Shown here piece after piece: positions 8,185-15,056 of a stretch of DNA of 29,514 nt. The notes under the pieces are model-generated. The model saw only the letters and a list, made by a program, of their open reading frames with translations, did not search any database and was not told the origin of the DNA. Position 1 is the stretch's first letter. Each line of letters opens with the position of its first letter. Both the position numbers and the translations under genes were made by a program. This DNA comes from a virus. The DNA is taken from IMG/VR virus record IMGVR_UViG_3300007276_000203, positions 1-29,514 of that record. The stretch is one strand, 5' to 3'.

Positions 8185-8459
8185 CTACCGATGTCCTTGA
8201 TGTTTTCTTTACTGATTACTTGGTACGCACCTTTGTTATAGGCAGGTGCAATCGTATACTTACTATCTAGCTTTGGCTTTTCTACTAACTCTGTATTATG
8301 GCCGCCCTGATCGTAAGACTTGTACTCAGGAGTCTCTCTACGATACGTAGTAGTCTCTTGTAGAGGCTGAAATTTGGGTGTATAACGCTTAGACTTAGGC
8401 AAAGGCTTTCGCTTTCTACCTGAGCTAGTGTGTCGTAAACTACCGAATGTAAGTGCCAT
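8181..8459 (-). CDS. Small basic protein heading the replication operon
   Basis: This 92-aa protein is very basic at its N-terminus (SSGRKRKPLPKSKRYTPKF) and has no recognised domain. I start at ATG 8459 because the consensus promoter at 8488-8516 would start RNA near 8481, which excludes the longer frame beginning at 8516. An AGGGG ribosome site lies 8-12 bases upstream. It is coupled to primase through GTGA. The charge suggests DNA or RNA binding; the function is unknown. Confidence 0.78.
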   Translation of the reverse strand: MALTFGSLRHTSSGRKRKPLPKSKRYTPKFQPLQETTTYRRETPEYKSYDQGGHNTELVEKPKLDSKYTIAPAYNKGAYQVISKENIKDIGR

Positions 8460-8487
8460 ATGCTTTATCCCCTTTAAGTATCCGTAT

Positions 8488-8516
8488 ATTATACGCAAAA
8501 GAAGATAAAAAGTCAA
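8488..8516 (-). promoter_or_regulatory. Sigma70 promoter of the replication operon
   Basis: On the minus strand TTGACT (8516-8511), 17-base spacer and TATAAT (8493-8488), with TTC before the -35. The start near 8481 gives a short leader containing the ribosome site of the 92-aa gene. It probably drives the run from 8459 down to 1250. Confidence 0.87.
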
Positions 8517-8525
8517 GAAATATTT

Positions 8526-9875
8526 TTATAGATCATCAATATCTTCGCCAGTCTTGTGCGAGGAATCGTCTTTCTCTTTAGGAGTCATTGCAGTCTCTGG
8601 GCCAATCTTTAGGCTATCCCAGTCTACTTTAGAACTAAAAGAGTTCATAGAAGCAGATCGCATTTTTACACAGTTGAAAGTGATACACTCATCTTCATGA
8701 TCCCAAGTTTCTAGGGCATAGGCGGCATCTGCCGCATCAAGAATACCTTTAGCGAATCGAGCTTCACCAGTTGCGTCTGTTTGATAGGGAGATATTACAG
8801 TACAGTCATACTCTTGTGCCATTGATTTCAATGCTTTACTTACTTCAATCTGTTCAGTCCAATCGTACTGACCTCCACGAGAAGGTAGACTCGACCGCTT
8901 TACCTGATTGATATAGTCAACAATAATAAGACCAACATTCAGAGGTTTAACTTTTTTGTCAAGCTCTGCACGAATCTTGGAGAGAGTGAGAGATGCATCA
9001 TACACTACGTCCAACTGCTGAGTCGGGAGAAGCTCGCAGGTGTTTTTTAGTGATGTATGCAACTTCTCAAAGTTACGATGTTGTCTATACTCCTTCAAGC
9101 GGTCTTGTCCATCAACATAACGACCTGCCCACCACGTAGCAACTTTCTCCCACTCGGTAACACTCAGATTCTGAGTACGGAGGCGAGAAAAAGGAACTTC
9201 TGTAGCGATAGCACAGCATCGTTGAAGGATCGACCGACTATCCATCTCAATAGTGAAATACATAGCCGATCTACCTGAAGCGTAAACACTGGTTGCAATG
9301 TTTGCACAAATGACAGATTTACCAGCACCCCGCTTACCACCGAACATAACAAGATCTCTAGGAGAGAACTTTATGTCGTGGTCGTACTCTTCATTGAGTC
9401 CGAGGGCCATATACCTGGCTAAATCTTCTTCTGGCTCAAACAAGTCAATACGTTGCATACTTTCTTGTGGGTCTTCGAGATCAACCTTATCTTCAACGTC
9501 TAGGACGATCTGATGTAGGTGGTTTACTGATTCCTGAGCATTTTCAAATGCAACAGAATTCTCAATATAATCTTCGAGTGAGTCCAGAATTTCTTTTTGA
9601 GTGTATTCGTTCTTCAGATACTCAAGAAGCATCTGAGGGTCTGCATCGACCTCGACTGCTTCTACTGCGTAGAGTTTCTCTCGAGTAGCTGAATCACGAA
9701 TCTCAAACTTTAGATCTTCAATCGTAGGCATTCTATGGAACTCTTCGCAATGCTTATCAATAATCTTATACAGACTATGATACTCAGTTGCAAAGTACTG
9801 CTTGTGCGCTACACTCCAGGTCTGAAAGTCCTGTAGCGTAAGCACTTGCTTAATAAGCGCACTAGCGATGTTCAA
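8526..9875 (-). CDS. DnaB-like replicative helicase
   Basis: This replicative helicase of the DnaB / T4 gp41 type has a long alpha-helical N-terminal part, a RecA-like ATPase core with Walker A GGKRGAGKS and Walker B VGLIIVDYIN, then a motif-4-like segment (VISPYQTDATGEARFAKG) and an acidic tail. It loads on the lagging strand and works with the separately encoded primase. The frame has no ATG near its start. I choose TTG 9875 (449 aa, beginning NIASALIKQ) because GGGAG lies eight bases upstream. A TTG at 9896 would add seven residues but has no ribosome site and nearly touches the terminator hairpin at 9909-9932. No clear promoter lies between that terminator and the gene. Confidence 0.93.
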   Translation of the reverse strand: MNIASALIKQVLTLQDFQTWSVAHKQYFATEYHSLYKIIDKHCEEFHRMPTIEDLKFEIRDSATREKLYAVEAVEVDADPQMLLEYLKNEYTQKEILDSLEDYIENSVAFENAQESVNHLHQIVLDVEDKVDLEDPQESMQRIDLFEPEEDLARYMALGLNEEYDHDIKFSPRDLVMFGGKRGAGKSVICANIATSVYASGRSAMYFTIEMDSRSILQRCCAIATEVPFSRLRTQNLSVTEWEKVATWWAGRYVDGQDRLKEYRQHRNFEKLHTSLKNTCELLPTQQLDVVYDASLTLSKIRAELDKKVKPLNVGLIIVDYINQVKRSSLPSRGGQYDWTEQIEVSKALKSMAQEYDCTVISPYQTDATGEARFAKGILDAADAAYALETWDHEDECITFNCVKMRSASMNSFSSKVDWDSLKIGPETAMTPKEKDDSSHKTGEDIDDL

Positions 9876-9899
9876 TTGAAAGTCTCCCGATTTCAAATC

Positions 9900-9932
9900 T
9901 AAAATGTAGGGTAGACCCCGAAGAGCCTACCC
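9900..9932 (-). terminator. Rho-independent terminator with UUCG loop
   Basis: Minus-strand RNA can form a 10-bp stem (9932-9923 with 9918-9909, including two G-U pairs) capped by a UUCG tetraloop, followed by a modest U-rich tail. It sits just after the multi-repeat HTH gene and before the helicase, so it probably limits readthrough into replication genes. Confidence 0.82.
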
Positions 9933-9952
9933 TTAGTGTGTACTAAAAAGGA

Positions 9953-10678
9953 TTAAGCTGAAGCTTTTTCTTTCTTAGAAGCGCCATCATAGTCAGCGGC
10001 TGAAAGGCCACGACGAGTGAGCATAGTCTTAACGCCACGGGCGGTCTTACCAATTTGCTCTGCGATAGCTTCGACAGTTTGGCTACCAATGTCAGCGATG
10101 TCAGCCAAAGGATCTTCTTTAGAGGAACCTTTAGTAACTTCTTGCTTAGGGATAGCGTCAATGTCGCCTGAACGAAGCAAGCTAAGAGCTTTACCACGAA
10201 CAGAGTTTACTGAACGATCAAGAGCGTCAGCGATAGCTTCTACGAAAGCGCCATCGTTAACCATCTGAACGAAAGTAGCTTCTTCAGCTTCAGAGTACGT
10301 GCGTACAGCTTCAACTTTAGGAGCAGGCTTAACGTGTCCAGTTAATTCCATAGACAAAATCTTGCCTTGGATTGACTTAGCTGAGAAAGCGCCATCTTCA
10401 AAGTGAGAAGCGATTTCAGCATAAGTGTAAGTGCCGCTGTTGTCAGAAACAAAAGCTGCAAGGGTAGCTTCTTGTGCATCAGTAAATGCGCGTGAAGCAT
10501 TGGCAGAAGCCAACTCTACATCGAAGCCCATCTTGCGCAATTTGCTAGAGATAGAACGTGTAGAGGTTTCAAGCTGGTCTGCTGCTTCTGCAACAGTAGC
10601 TTGGGATACGGGGCTTTCGCCACCGACAAAATCAGTGAGAGCGGTAGTACGCTCGTCAGTCCACTTAGGTAGTGCCAT
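9953..10678 (-). CDS. Multi-repeat HTH (Myb/SANT-like) DNA-binding protein
   Basis: This 241-aa protein appears to be built from four divergent copies of one ~50-residue helical unit. Three copies begin with a W/F/Y-T/S-(D/E)-containing helix: KWTDERTTAL near 5, AFTDAQEATL near 64 and TYSEAEEATF near 126. Each ends in a recognition-helix-like segment (TSTRSISSKLRKMGF, SAKSIQGKILSMEL, RSVNSVRGKALSLL). A fourth, shorter copy near 195-230 ends TARGVKTMLTRRGL. The tail KKEKASA is basic. This suggests a DNA-binding or nucleoid-like regulator, with no catalytic motif. The terminator follows directly, and it shares the promoter at 11460-11488 with the ligase C-terminal gene. A related single-unit protein lies at 13174-13617. 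Confidence 0.8.
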   Translation of the reverse strand: MALPKWTDERTTALTDFVGGESPVSQATVAEAADQLETSTRSISSKLRKMGFDVELASANASRAFTDAQEATLAAFVSDNSGTYTYAEIASHFEDGAFSAKSIQGKILSMELTGHVKPAPKVEAVRTYSEAEEATFVQMVNDGAFVEAIADALDRSVNSVRGKALSLLRSGDIDAIPKQEVTKGSSKEDPLADIADIGSQTVEAIAEQIGKTARGVKTMLTRRGLSAADYDGASKKEKASA

Positions 10679-10683
10679 GATAT

Positions 10684-11433
10684 TTATTCTCCAATAAAAT
10701 CTAAAAGGTTAGTTATGATTTGAACGCCAGCATCTCTGGCCTTCTTAGTTTTAGCAGATTCAATTCCGCTTTCGTTTACCAGGATAGTGACATCCTTAGT
10801 CAAGCTCGTCTTGACTGCATAACCAAGCTCTTGTAGTTTGTTATGAGCCTCGGCTTTCGTTTTGTAACTATTCAGTTTACCACTGATACAAATCGTGCCG
10901 TGGGTTATGTTTGTTGTTTGATTCTTTTCAAACTTAAAGCTAAAAGGTAGTAATGATACTTGGTAATACTCATTCTCAAGCCATTCGCACAAATTAGCAG
11001 TTGACTTCTCACCCAGTCCAGCCTGTCGGCACATATCGTAGTCTATATCTTCGATGTCTTCGCAGACTTTGGATAGCTTTTCCGATGCTGATTTACCAAT
11101 GAGAGGTATACTAAATGCAGGTAGCAACACGTTAAGTGGAGCACCGCGAGAGCGTTGCAACTCATCTACTAACTTTACAGCAAGTCGCTCTGAGCCTAGT
11201 GACTCGGCAATATCTTCTACGCTTCTATCATAAAGTTCCTCTAGGGAGACAATATCTAGTTTAGCAATAGTAGCAGGGCCAAGACCTTTGATCTTCAAAG
11301 TCTTTGCAAAGTGTTCGATGAGTTTTGCAACTTTCTCACCACATTGTGGATTTCTACAATACAGAAGATGATTCACACTTTCTAACACCGAACTACAACT
11401 AGGGCAGTTTGTTGGGGCTTCGATAATGGTCAT
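10684..11433 (-). CDS. NAD-dependent DNA ligase, C-terminal subunit (Zn finger, HhH, BRCT)
   Basis: This 249-aa protein equals the C-terminal half of bacterial LigA. It has a four-cysteine zinc finger (CPSC near 10-13 and CRNPQC near 26-31), helix-hairpin-helix segments (LKIKGLGPATIAKL near 46-59), then a C-terminal BRCT domain (ITHGTICISGKLNSYKTK onwards). It lacks the adenylation and OB domains, which are encoded by the separate gene at 11513-12433. The two halves are separated by 79 bases containing a perfect promoter, and the start ATG has AGAGGA six bases upstream. It is therefore a designed split, not a frameshift. T5-type phages also encode NAD ligase as two subunits. Confidence 0.93.
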   Translation of the reverse strand: MTIIEAPTNCPSCSSVLESVNHLLYCRNPQCGEKVAKLIEHFAKTLKIKGLGPATIAKLDIVSLEELYDRSVEDIAESLGSERLAVKLVDELQRSRGAPLNVLLPAFSIPLIGKSASEKLSKVCEDIEDIDYDMCRQAGLGEKSTANLCEWLENEYYQVSLLPFSFKFEKNQTTNITHGTICISGKLNSYKTKAEAHNKLQELGYAVKTSLTKDVTILVNESGIESAKTKKARDAGVQIITNLLDFIGE

Positions 11434-11459
11434 CGTGATTCCTCTGAAATTGAAATAGT

Positions 11460-11488
11460 ATTATACGGACTTTTAAGGTTTCTGTCAA
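11460..11488 (-). promoter_or_regulatory. Sigma70 promoter between the ligase halves
   Basis: TTGACA (11488-11483), 17-base spacer and TATAAT (11465-11460) on the minus strand, with TTC before the -35. The start near 11453 gives a ~20-base leader before the ATG at 11433. It drives the ligase C-terminal gene and the multi-repeat HTH gene. Confidence 0.9.
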
Positions 11489-11512
11489 GAATTATTTTTT
11501 TGCAGGTAGCAA

Positions 11513-12433
11513 TCAATCTAATCTCCTAACAATCCGAGGTATGATCTCGCCAGAGCGGATAACCTCTACCTTACAGCCTATCTCAAGACCAAGGTCGCGT
11601 ATGTACTCAATATTGTGCAGAGTTGCTCTCGATACTGTAGCATCTCCCACGACCACAGGGTCGAGAATAGCCACTGGACTTACAACTCCACTCTTACCCA
11701 ACTGCCATACCACATCCAACAGCGTGGTCTCCACTCCAGACACCTGCTCTTTCAGAGCAAAAGCACCTCGTGGGTGTTTAGCGGTGTAACCTAACGCATC
11801 GAACTTTGCATTTGACTTGAGACGATATACTTTGCCATCCTGAGGATAGGCATCTGCTTTAAAGCGAGTAACCACATTTAGACCCATCCTATGCAAGATC
11901 TCAAGAGAGCAAGCATAATTAGAAGTCCAACTTGGTGTAACATCGTATGCTACAAATACTAAAGGGCGAGTTTTGAACTCAGCTAGATCATTAAGACCGA
12001 GCGACCCCGAAGCGAAATTACGAGAGTTAGGTACACTACTTGGAGCAACAACTTCGCCAGTAATCTGCATGAGTCCAGTATCGTTGCACTCATTAGGAAC
12101 TAACTGACGCATCTTATCTGTAATATCACGACCCTGAATGCCGTCTCCACGAGTGAGAGCGAGTTCAAGGTTGCCGTCAACATATAGAAGAGATACTGCC
12201 GCACCATCTAACTTAGGGGTAACAATACATTCATCAATAGGCAGAGGAGCATCGTTGATGTCAAAGCACTTCTGAAGAGAGTACATCTGGTACGCGTGCT
12301 TTACGGCATCTGTAACAGTGTAACCCACTTTAGTATAGTTGTGCTTAGCTGCTAGAAGATCGAACTCCGCATCAGAGATAGCGGGAGTACCTTCGTAGTA
12401 CAACTGACTCATTCTGTCTAAAAAGCTCTGCAT
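11513..12433 (-). CDS. NAD-dependent DNA ligase, N-terminal subunit (adenylation and OB domains)
   Basis: This 306-aa protein is the catalytic half of LigA. A short Ia-like segment (YYEGTPAISDAEFDLL, residues 12-27) for NAD binding precedes the nucleotidyltransferase domain with active-site lysine in TPKLDG, then TRGDGIQGRDIT, ITGEVV and NSRNFASGSL. The OB fold follows (WQLGKSGVVSPVAILDPV ... VSRATLHN ... EVIRSGEIIPRIV). It seals nicks using NAD+. It ends exactly where the zinc finger would start, and the rest is the separate gene at 10684-11433. It has its own promoter (12459-12487) and AGGAG six bases before ATG. The Ia domain is shorter than in bacterial ligases. Confidence 0.94.
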   Translation of the reverse strand: MQSFLDRMSQLYYEGTPAISDAEFDLLAAKHNYTKVGYTVTDAVKHAYQMYSLQKCFDINDAPLPIDECIVTPKLDGAAVSLLYVDGNLELALTRGDGIQGRDITDKMRQLVPNECNDTGLMQITGEVVAPSSVPNSRNFASGSLGLNDLAEFKTRPLVFVAYDVTPSWTSNYACSLEILHRMGLNVVTRFKADAYPQDGKVYRLKSNAKFDALGYTAKHPRGAFALKEQVSGVETTLLDVVWQLGKSGVVSPVAILDPVVVGDATVSRATLHNIEYIRDLGLEIGCKVEVIRSGEIIPRIVRRLD

Positions 12434-12458
12434 GTTATTCTCCTAAATAAGAAAGTAT

Positions 12459-12487
12459 ATTATACGGAACTTCAGCAAGATTGTCAA
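12459..12487 (-). promoter_or_regulatory. Sigma70 promoter of the ligase N-terminal gene
   Basis: TTGACA (12487-12482), 17-base spacer and TATAAT (12464-12459) on the minus strand, again with TTC before the -35. Predicted start near 12452, ahead of the AGGAG site. Confidence 0.9.
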
Positions 12488-12490
12488 GAA

Positions 12491-12790
12491 CTATTTATAC
12501 ATATCCTGAATTAGATCTGAAAAGTGTTCTTCGATCAAACTTTTTGATTCTGCAAGAGATAGTATCTCTACTAACCCTGCGAACATCTCTCTTGAGTTGG
12601 AGAGATCTAAAGGCATTCCAACTCCTTCTGGGGTAGGTTTCCACTCCTCGTCAAAGTCCATATAGTATTTACGCAAGTGCATATACTCTACGTCTCTGAA
12701 CGTATTTATGGTAAGTCTTATCTGTACTTCTTTTACTTTATCATAGTGTATAACACGAGAGTATGCTTCAGGAGCTTGGTGTAAGTCCAT
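12491..12790 (-). CDS. PC4-like ssDNA-binding protein
   Basis: This 99-aa protein has the central pattern of the PC4/p15 transcriptional coactivator fold. Strand KVKEVQIRLTINTFRDVEYM is followed by HLRKYYMDFDEEWKPTPEGV, corresponding to the family pattern of an IRxxY segment, an acidic turn and PTxxG, then hydrophobic positions and a closing helix (SREMFAGLVEIL). PC4 domains dimerise and bind single-stranded or melted DNA; bacterial and phage members act in transcription or replication (T5 encodes one). It is TAATG-coupled to the small gene upstream and lies just before the ligase genes. The fold call is by pattern only, so moderate confidence. Confidence 0.68.
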   Translation of the reverse strand: MDLHQAPEAYSRVIHYDKVKEVQIRLTINTFRDVEYMHLRKYYMDFDEEWKPTPEGVGMPLDLSNSREMFAGLVEILSLAESKSLIEEHFSDLIQDMYK

Positions 12791-13062
12791 TATCGCCTAC
12801 CTTCATTCTTGAGAATGGAGGACAGCGGGACTACACTAGACACATTCGCAGGTCTGAGTAATCGGTATGAGTCAGTATCCCAACAGAAGAAAAGAAGAGT
12901 GTCGTCAGTTTCCTTGGCTCTATTCTTCTTTTTCTGGATATAGGGAGTTGTGAAGTCTAATGTACAAACATTGTACTTTAGCTTTTTGGAGTGTTCGCTA
13001 CGATAAGTAATAACGGCATCCCCATAGTCGTGCACTAATCGTGCCAGTTCTTGCTTTTTCAC
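12790..13062 (-). CDS. Small phage protein of unknown function (GTG start)
   Basis: This 90-aa protein has no recognised domain. It has a basic mid-section (YIQKKKNRAKETD) followed by hydrophobic and aromatic LLFFCWDTDSYRLL. I start at GTG 13062 because a perfect AAGGAG lies five bases upstream. The longer frame from TTG 13089 would bury that site inside the gene. It is followed by the PC4-like gene with a one-base TAATG overlap. No promoter was found between it and the terminator at 13136-13166, so it may depend on readthrough. Confidence 0.72.
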   Translation of the reverse strand: MKKQELARLVHDYGDAVITYRSEHSKKLKYNVCTLDFTTPYIQKKKNRAKETDDTLLFFCWDTDSYRLLRPANVSSVVPLSSILKNEGRR

Positions 13063-13135
13063 TTTAGCTCCTTGGTAGTAATTCAGCAATCTTTATTGTG
13101 AATCTACTTACTGCGAGGTGCTTTTGTTAGGTACA

Positions 13136-13166
13136 AGAAAACCCCGCTAGACGAATCTAGCAGGGT
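13136..13166 (-). terminator. Strong rho-independent terminator with UUCG loop
   Basis: Minus-strand RNA forms a 10-bp stem (13165-13156 with 13151-13142, one G-U pair) capped by a UUCG tetraloop and followed by UUUUCUU. It closes the single-gene unit at 13174-13617. Confidence 0.93.
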
Positions 13167-13173
13167 ATCGGAC

Positions 13174-13617
13174 TTATGCTTCGTTAATAGCTACTAAAAT
13201 CGAAGTAAAGTACTGAGATGCTTTACCAGTAAGTTTGGCAATAATCTCTTCATCTACAGGCTGTCCGGCATCGCTAAGAGCTGCAATGAGCGCCTCAGCT
13301 GCTGCTGCTTTAGATACTCGCGTACCTCCACCTGTAGCTCCACCGCTAGCTTTAGCGGCAGGGGTTTTCTTAACATAAACGCCAGCTTTTGTTAAGATCA
13401 TACGAACACCATTAGGTGACTCGTCTAATTCTTCTGCAATGTCTTTTACGATCTCCATGCTGGTTTCTGGAGTTGGTTCTGCTTCTTCATACAGGCTTAC
13501 TGCCTGTGCTTTTTTGTCGTCGTCCCAAGCCACTTTTCGTGTCCTCTTGTTAGGGTTTTTGTTACCTGGGCAATCACCCAGAGCTTGTAGTTGTTGAGTA
13601 TAGAATCGGTCGCCCAA
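13174..13617 (-). CDS. HTH/SANT-like DNA-binding protein (single-gene transcription unit)
   Basis: This 147-aa protein has a helix beginning VAWDDDKKAQAVSLYEEA and a recognition-helix-like DESPNGVRMILTKAGVYVKK segment, matching the unit repeated in the 241-aa protein at 9953-10678. A Gly/Ala-rich linker (KASGGATGGGTR) leads to a second helical domain (KAAAAEALIAALSDAG ... KLTGKASQYFTSIL). The start is TTG 13617 with GGAG seven bases upstream; no ATG is available nearby. It has its own promoter and an immediate strong terminator, which suggests independently set, probably high expression. Likely an architectural or regulatory DNA-binding protein. Confidence 0.8.
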   Translation of the reverse strand: MGDRFYTQQLQALGDCPGNKNPNKRTRKVAWDDDKKAQAVSLYEEAEPTPETSMEIVKDIAEELDESPNGVRMILTKAGVYVKKTPAAKASGGATGGGTRVSKAAAAEALIAALSDAGQPVDEEIIAKLTGKASQYFTSILVAINEA

Positions 13618-13643
13618 TGGTATTCTCCTAAATTTGAAATGAT

Positions 13644-13673
13644 ATTATACGCGGATTTTAACCATCTTGTCAA
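13644..13673 (-). promoter_or_regulatory. Sigma70 promoter of the single-gene HTH unit
   Basis: TTGACA (13673-13668) and TATAAT (13649-13644) on the minus strand with an 18-base spacer, one base longer than the other promoters here, and TTC before the -35. It lies just after the IscU stop. Confidence 0.87.
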
Positions 13674-13676
13674 GAA

Positions 13677-14057
13677 TTATTTTTTCTTATCTCTTACATT
13701 TTGTACGGCACTTTTTATTGCGTCTTCTGCTAGTACCGAACAGTGTATTTTTACGGGAGGCAAGGCTAACTCTTCTGCTATCTGTGTATTCTTCAGTAGC
13801 TCTGCTTCGCCTAAAGTCTTTCCTTTGACCCATTCAGTAAGCAGAGAGGAGGAGGCTATAGCCGACCCACATCCATAAGTTTTAAACTTTGCATTTACTA
13901 TAACATCATTCTCGTCTACCTGTATCTGTAGACGCATAACATCTCCACAGGCAGGAGCTCCTACCATTCCTGTTCCCACTAAAGGGTTGTCCTCATCTAG
14001 TTTTCCCACGTTTCTGGGATTTTCGTAGTGGTCTATTACTTTTTCTGAATAAGCCAT
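13677..14057 (-). CDS. iscU: IscU-like Fe-S cluster assembly scaffold
   Basis: This 126-aa protein is a full-length IscU. It begins MAYSEKVIDHYENPRNVG, as I recall the E. coli protein does, and keeps all ligand and partner residues at the same positions: Cys37 and Asp39 in GAPACGD, Cys63 in YGCGSAIASSS, LPPVK at 99-103 (the HscA recognition motif) and Cys106. IscU receives sulfur from IscS, builds a [2Fe-2S] cluster and hands it on. No IscS, IscA, HscA or HscB is in the window, so it would have to work with host partners. It is TAATG-coupled to the HTH gene in the ThyX operon. The similarity suggests recent acquisition from a gammaproteobacterium. Confidence 0.96.
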   Translation of the reverse strand: MAYSEKVIDHYENPRNVGKLDEDNPLVGTGMVGAPACGDVMRLQIQVDENDVIVNAKFKTYGCGSAIASSSLLTEWVKGKTLGEAELLKNTQIAEELALPPVKIHCSVLAEDAIKSAVQNVRDKKK

Positions 14058-14776
14058 TATAGTCTCTCTATTCGAACGCCATACTCTCGTAGGTGTTCAA
14101 GCTTGCATAATTCATATGCTGGAGCATATGCGGAAAATCCGCCATTTACTACATTTGAGAAGAACGTATCTTCACTCTCTACCTTCTGACGAACATAGAT
14201 AGAATATGCAGGACAGCCATATGTCTTCTCGTAGTCAAAAGGAGCCATACCTTTCTTACTTGCTAGAAACTCGGGGGTGAGTCTGTTCTTTACTTCTACT
14301 GCCGCATGATAAGTAGCAGACCAAGCAATTTCACCTTCTACAAAGTCATCGGACATACACTCGTCAGGATAATAGTGAGCCGTTAATCTTTCGTCTCTTC
14401 CTGCAGGTCTTTGCGGGACTCCAACTCTTTCAAGAATAGCCCGTACAAAGGATGGACTTCTGAAGAGTGACTTGCTGATATCTGTGATAGTATCTCCTGT
14501 GAGGTAACTTTCGCACGCTTCAGCGATTTCCTCGCGTGACGCAGGACGACCCCGCAGAGACTGCTTTCGTTTCTTGACATATGCTTTTCTGTCCTCATAA
14601 TCCTCGATAATCTTGTTTAGCCTCGTTGTGTTGTAGGCTATGTTTAGAATATCACAGGCTTCTTTCTTTGTTATAGGTTTGTCCGAAGAACTGGGGCTTA
14701 GAAGGGCTATCACCTTCTCGATGTTTTGATTCGATAAGTTCTCGTAACTCTTTTTCTTTACTGTCGTTCTTGCCAT
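14057..14776 (-). CDS. HTH-containing conserved phage protein
   Basis: This 239-aa protein has a basic N-terminal region (ARTTVKKKSYENLS) and two helical DNA-binding-like segments: PITKKEACDILNIAYNTTRL near 34-53, and a homeodomain-like HTH EEIAEACESYLTGDTITDI followed by LFRSPSFVRAILERVGVP. The C-terminal part (from about residue 130) holds conserved-looking Tyr/Trp/Cys residues and no named fold. The ATG has GGAG seven bases upstream, supporting this start, even though it makes the first 125 bases overlap the preceding gene in another frame. It probably binds phage or host DNA; the role is unknown. IscU follows by TAATG. Confidence 0.78.
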   Translation of the reverse strand: MARTTVKKKSYENLSNQNIEKVIALLSPSSSDKPITKKEACDILNIAYNTTRLNKIIEDYEDRKAYVKKRKQSLRGRPASREEIAEACESYLTGDTITDISKSLFRSPSFVRAILERVGVPQRPAGRDERLTAHYYPDECMSDDFVEGEIAWSATYHAAVEVKNRLTPEFLASKKGMAPFDYEKTYGCPAYSIYVRQKVESEDTFFSNVVNGGFSAYAPAYELCKLEHLREYGVRIERL

Positions 14777-15056
14777 TCTCTAACTCCAATTCTAGTTTAA
14801 ACATCAAGCAGCAAATAGCGTGTGCTAGATGTGAATAATTTGTTTCTGGGTCTTGTAACTCGCCATCCATATGGGCGAATATGTGCCGTAGTGCACCGCT
14901 TGTGTAACGCTTCTGTGCATTCTCCAGCTTACGCCAGTTCTCTTCGTCATACTTCTGCGCTCCGAAAGTCAATACTTTTGCTACTTCGAGAGTAGCATTA
15001 GGAGGTAGAAGGTGCATCTTAGGTTTTTCACTATCAAACTTTCTGCCCTCAGTCAT
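14652..15056 (-). CDS. dATP/dGTP diphosphohydrolase-like protein (DUF5664 type)
   Basis: This 134-aa protein has a conserved all-helical N-terminal domain: GRKFDSEKPKMHLLPP, then LEVAKVLTFGAQKYDEENW, then RYTSGALRHIFAHMDGE, then NYSHLAHAICCLMFKLELE. This is the phage domain named for a dATP/dGTP diphosphohydrolase N-terminus and related in style to MazG-type nucleotide pyrophosphatases. A role in cleaning or shaping the dNTP pool beside ThyX is likely but inferred. The start is ATG 15056 with AAGGA eight bases upstream, overlapping the ThyX stop. The last ~41 codons overlap the HTH gene; this C-terminal tail is charged and looks like an overprinted extension. Confidence 0.78.
   Translation of the reverse strand: MTEGRKFDSEKPKMHLLPPNATLEVAKVLTFGAQKYDEENWRKLENAQKRYTSGALRHIFAHMDGELQDPETNYSHLAHAICCLMFKLELELENGKNDSKEKELRELIESKHREGDSPSKPQFFGQTYNKERSL

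Noticed and set aside
9943-10197. 84-aa minus-strand frame at the end of the multi-repeat HTH gene
   Set aside because: Out-of-frame shadow rich in Leu and Val; its stop lies in the terminator spacer and it has no ribosome site.
11434-11512. Frameshift joining the two ligase halves
   Set aside because: The gap has stops, a full promoter and a ribosome site, and both genes begin and end at domain boundaries.
13644-13878. Plus-strand frame opposite IscU
   Set aside because: Antisense to a gene with all catalytic residues conserved; no evidence of use.
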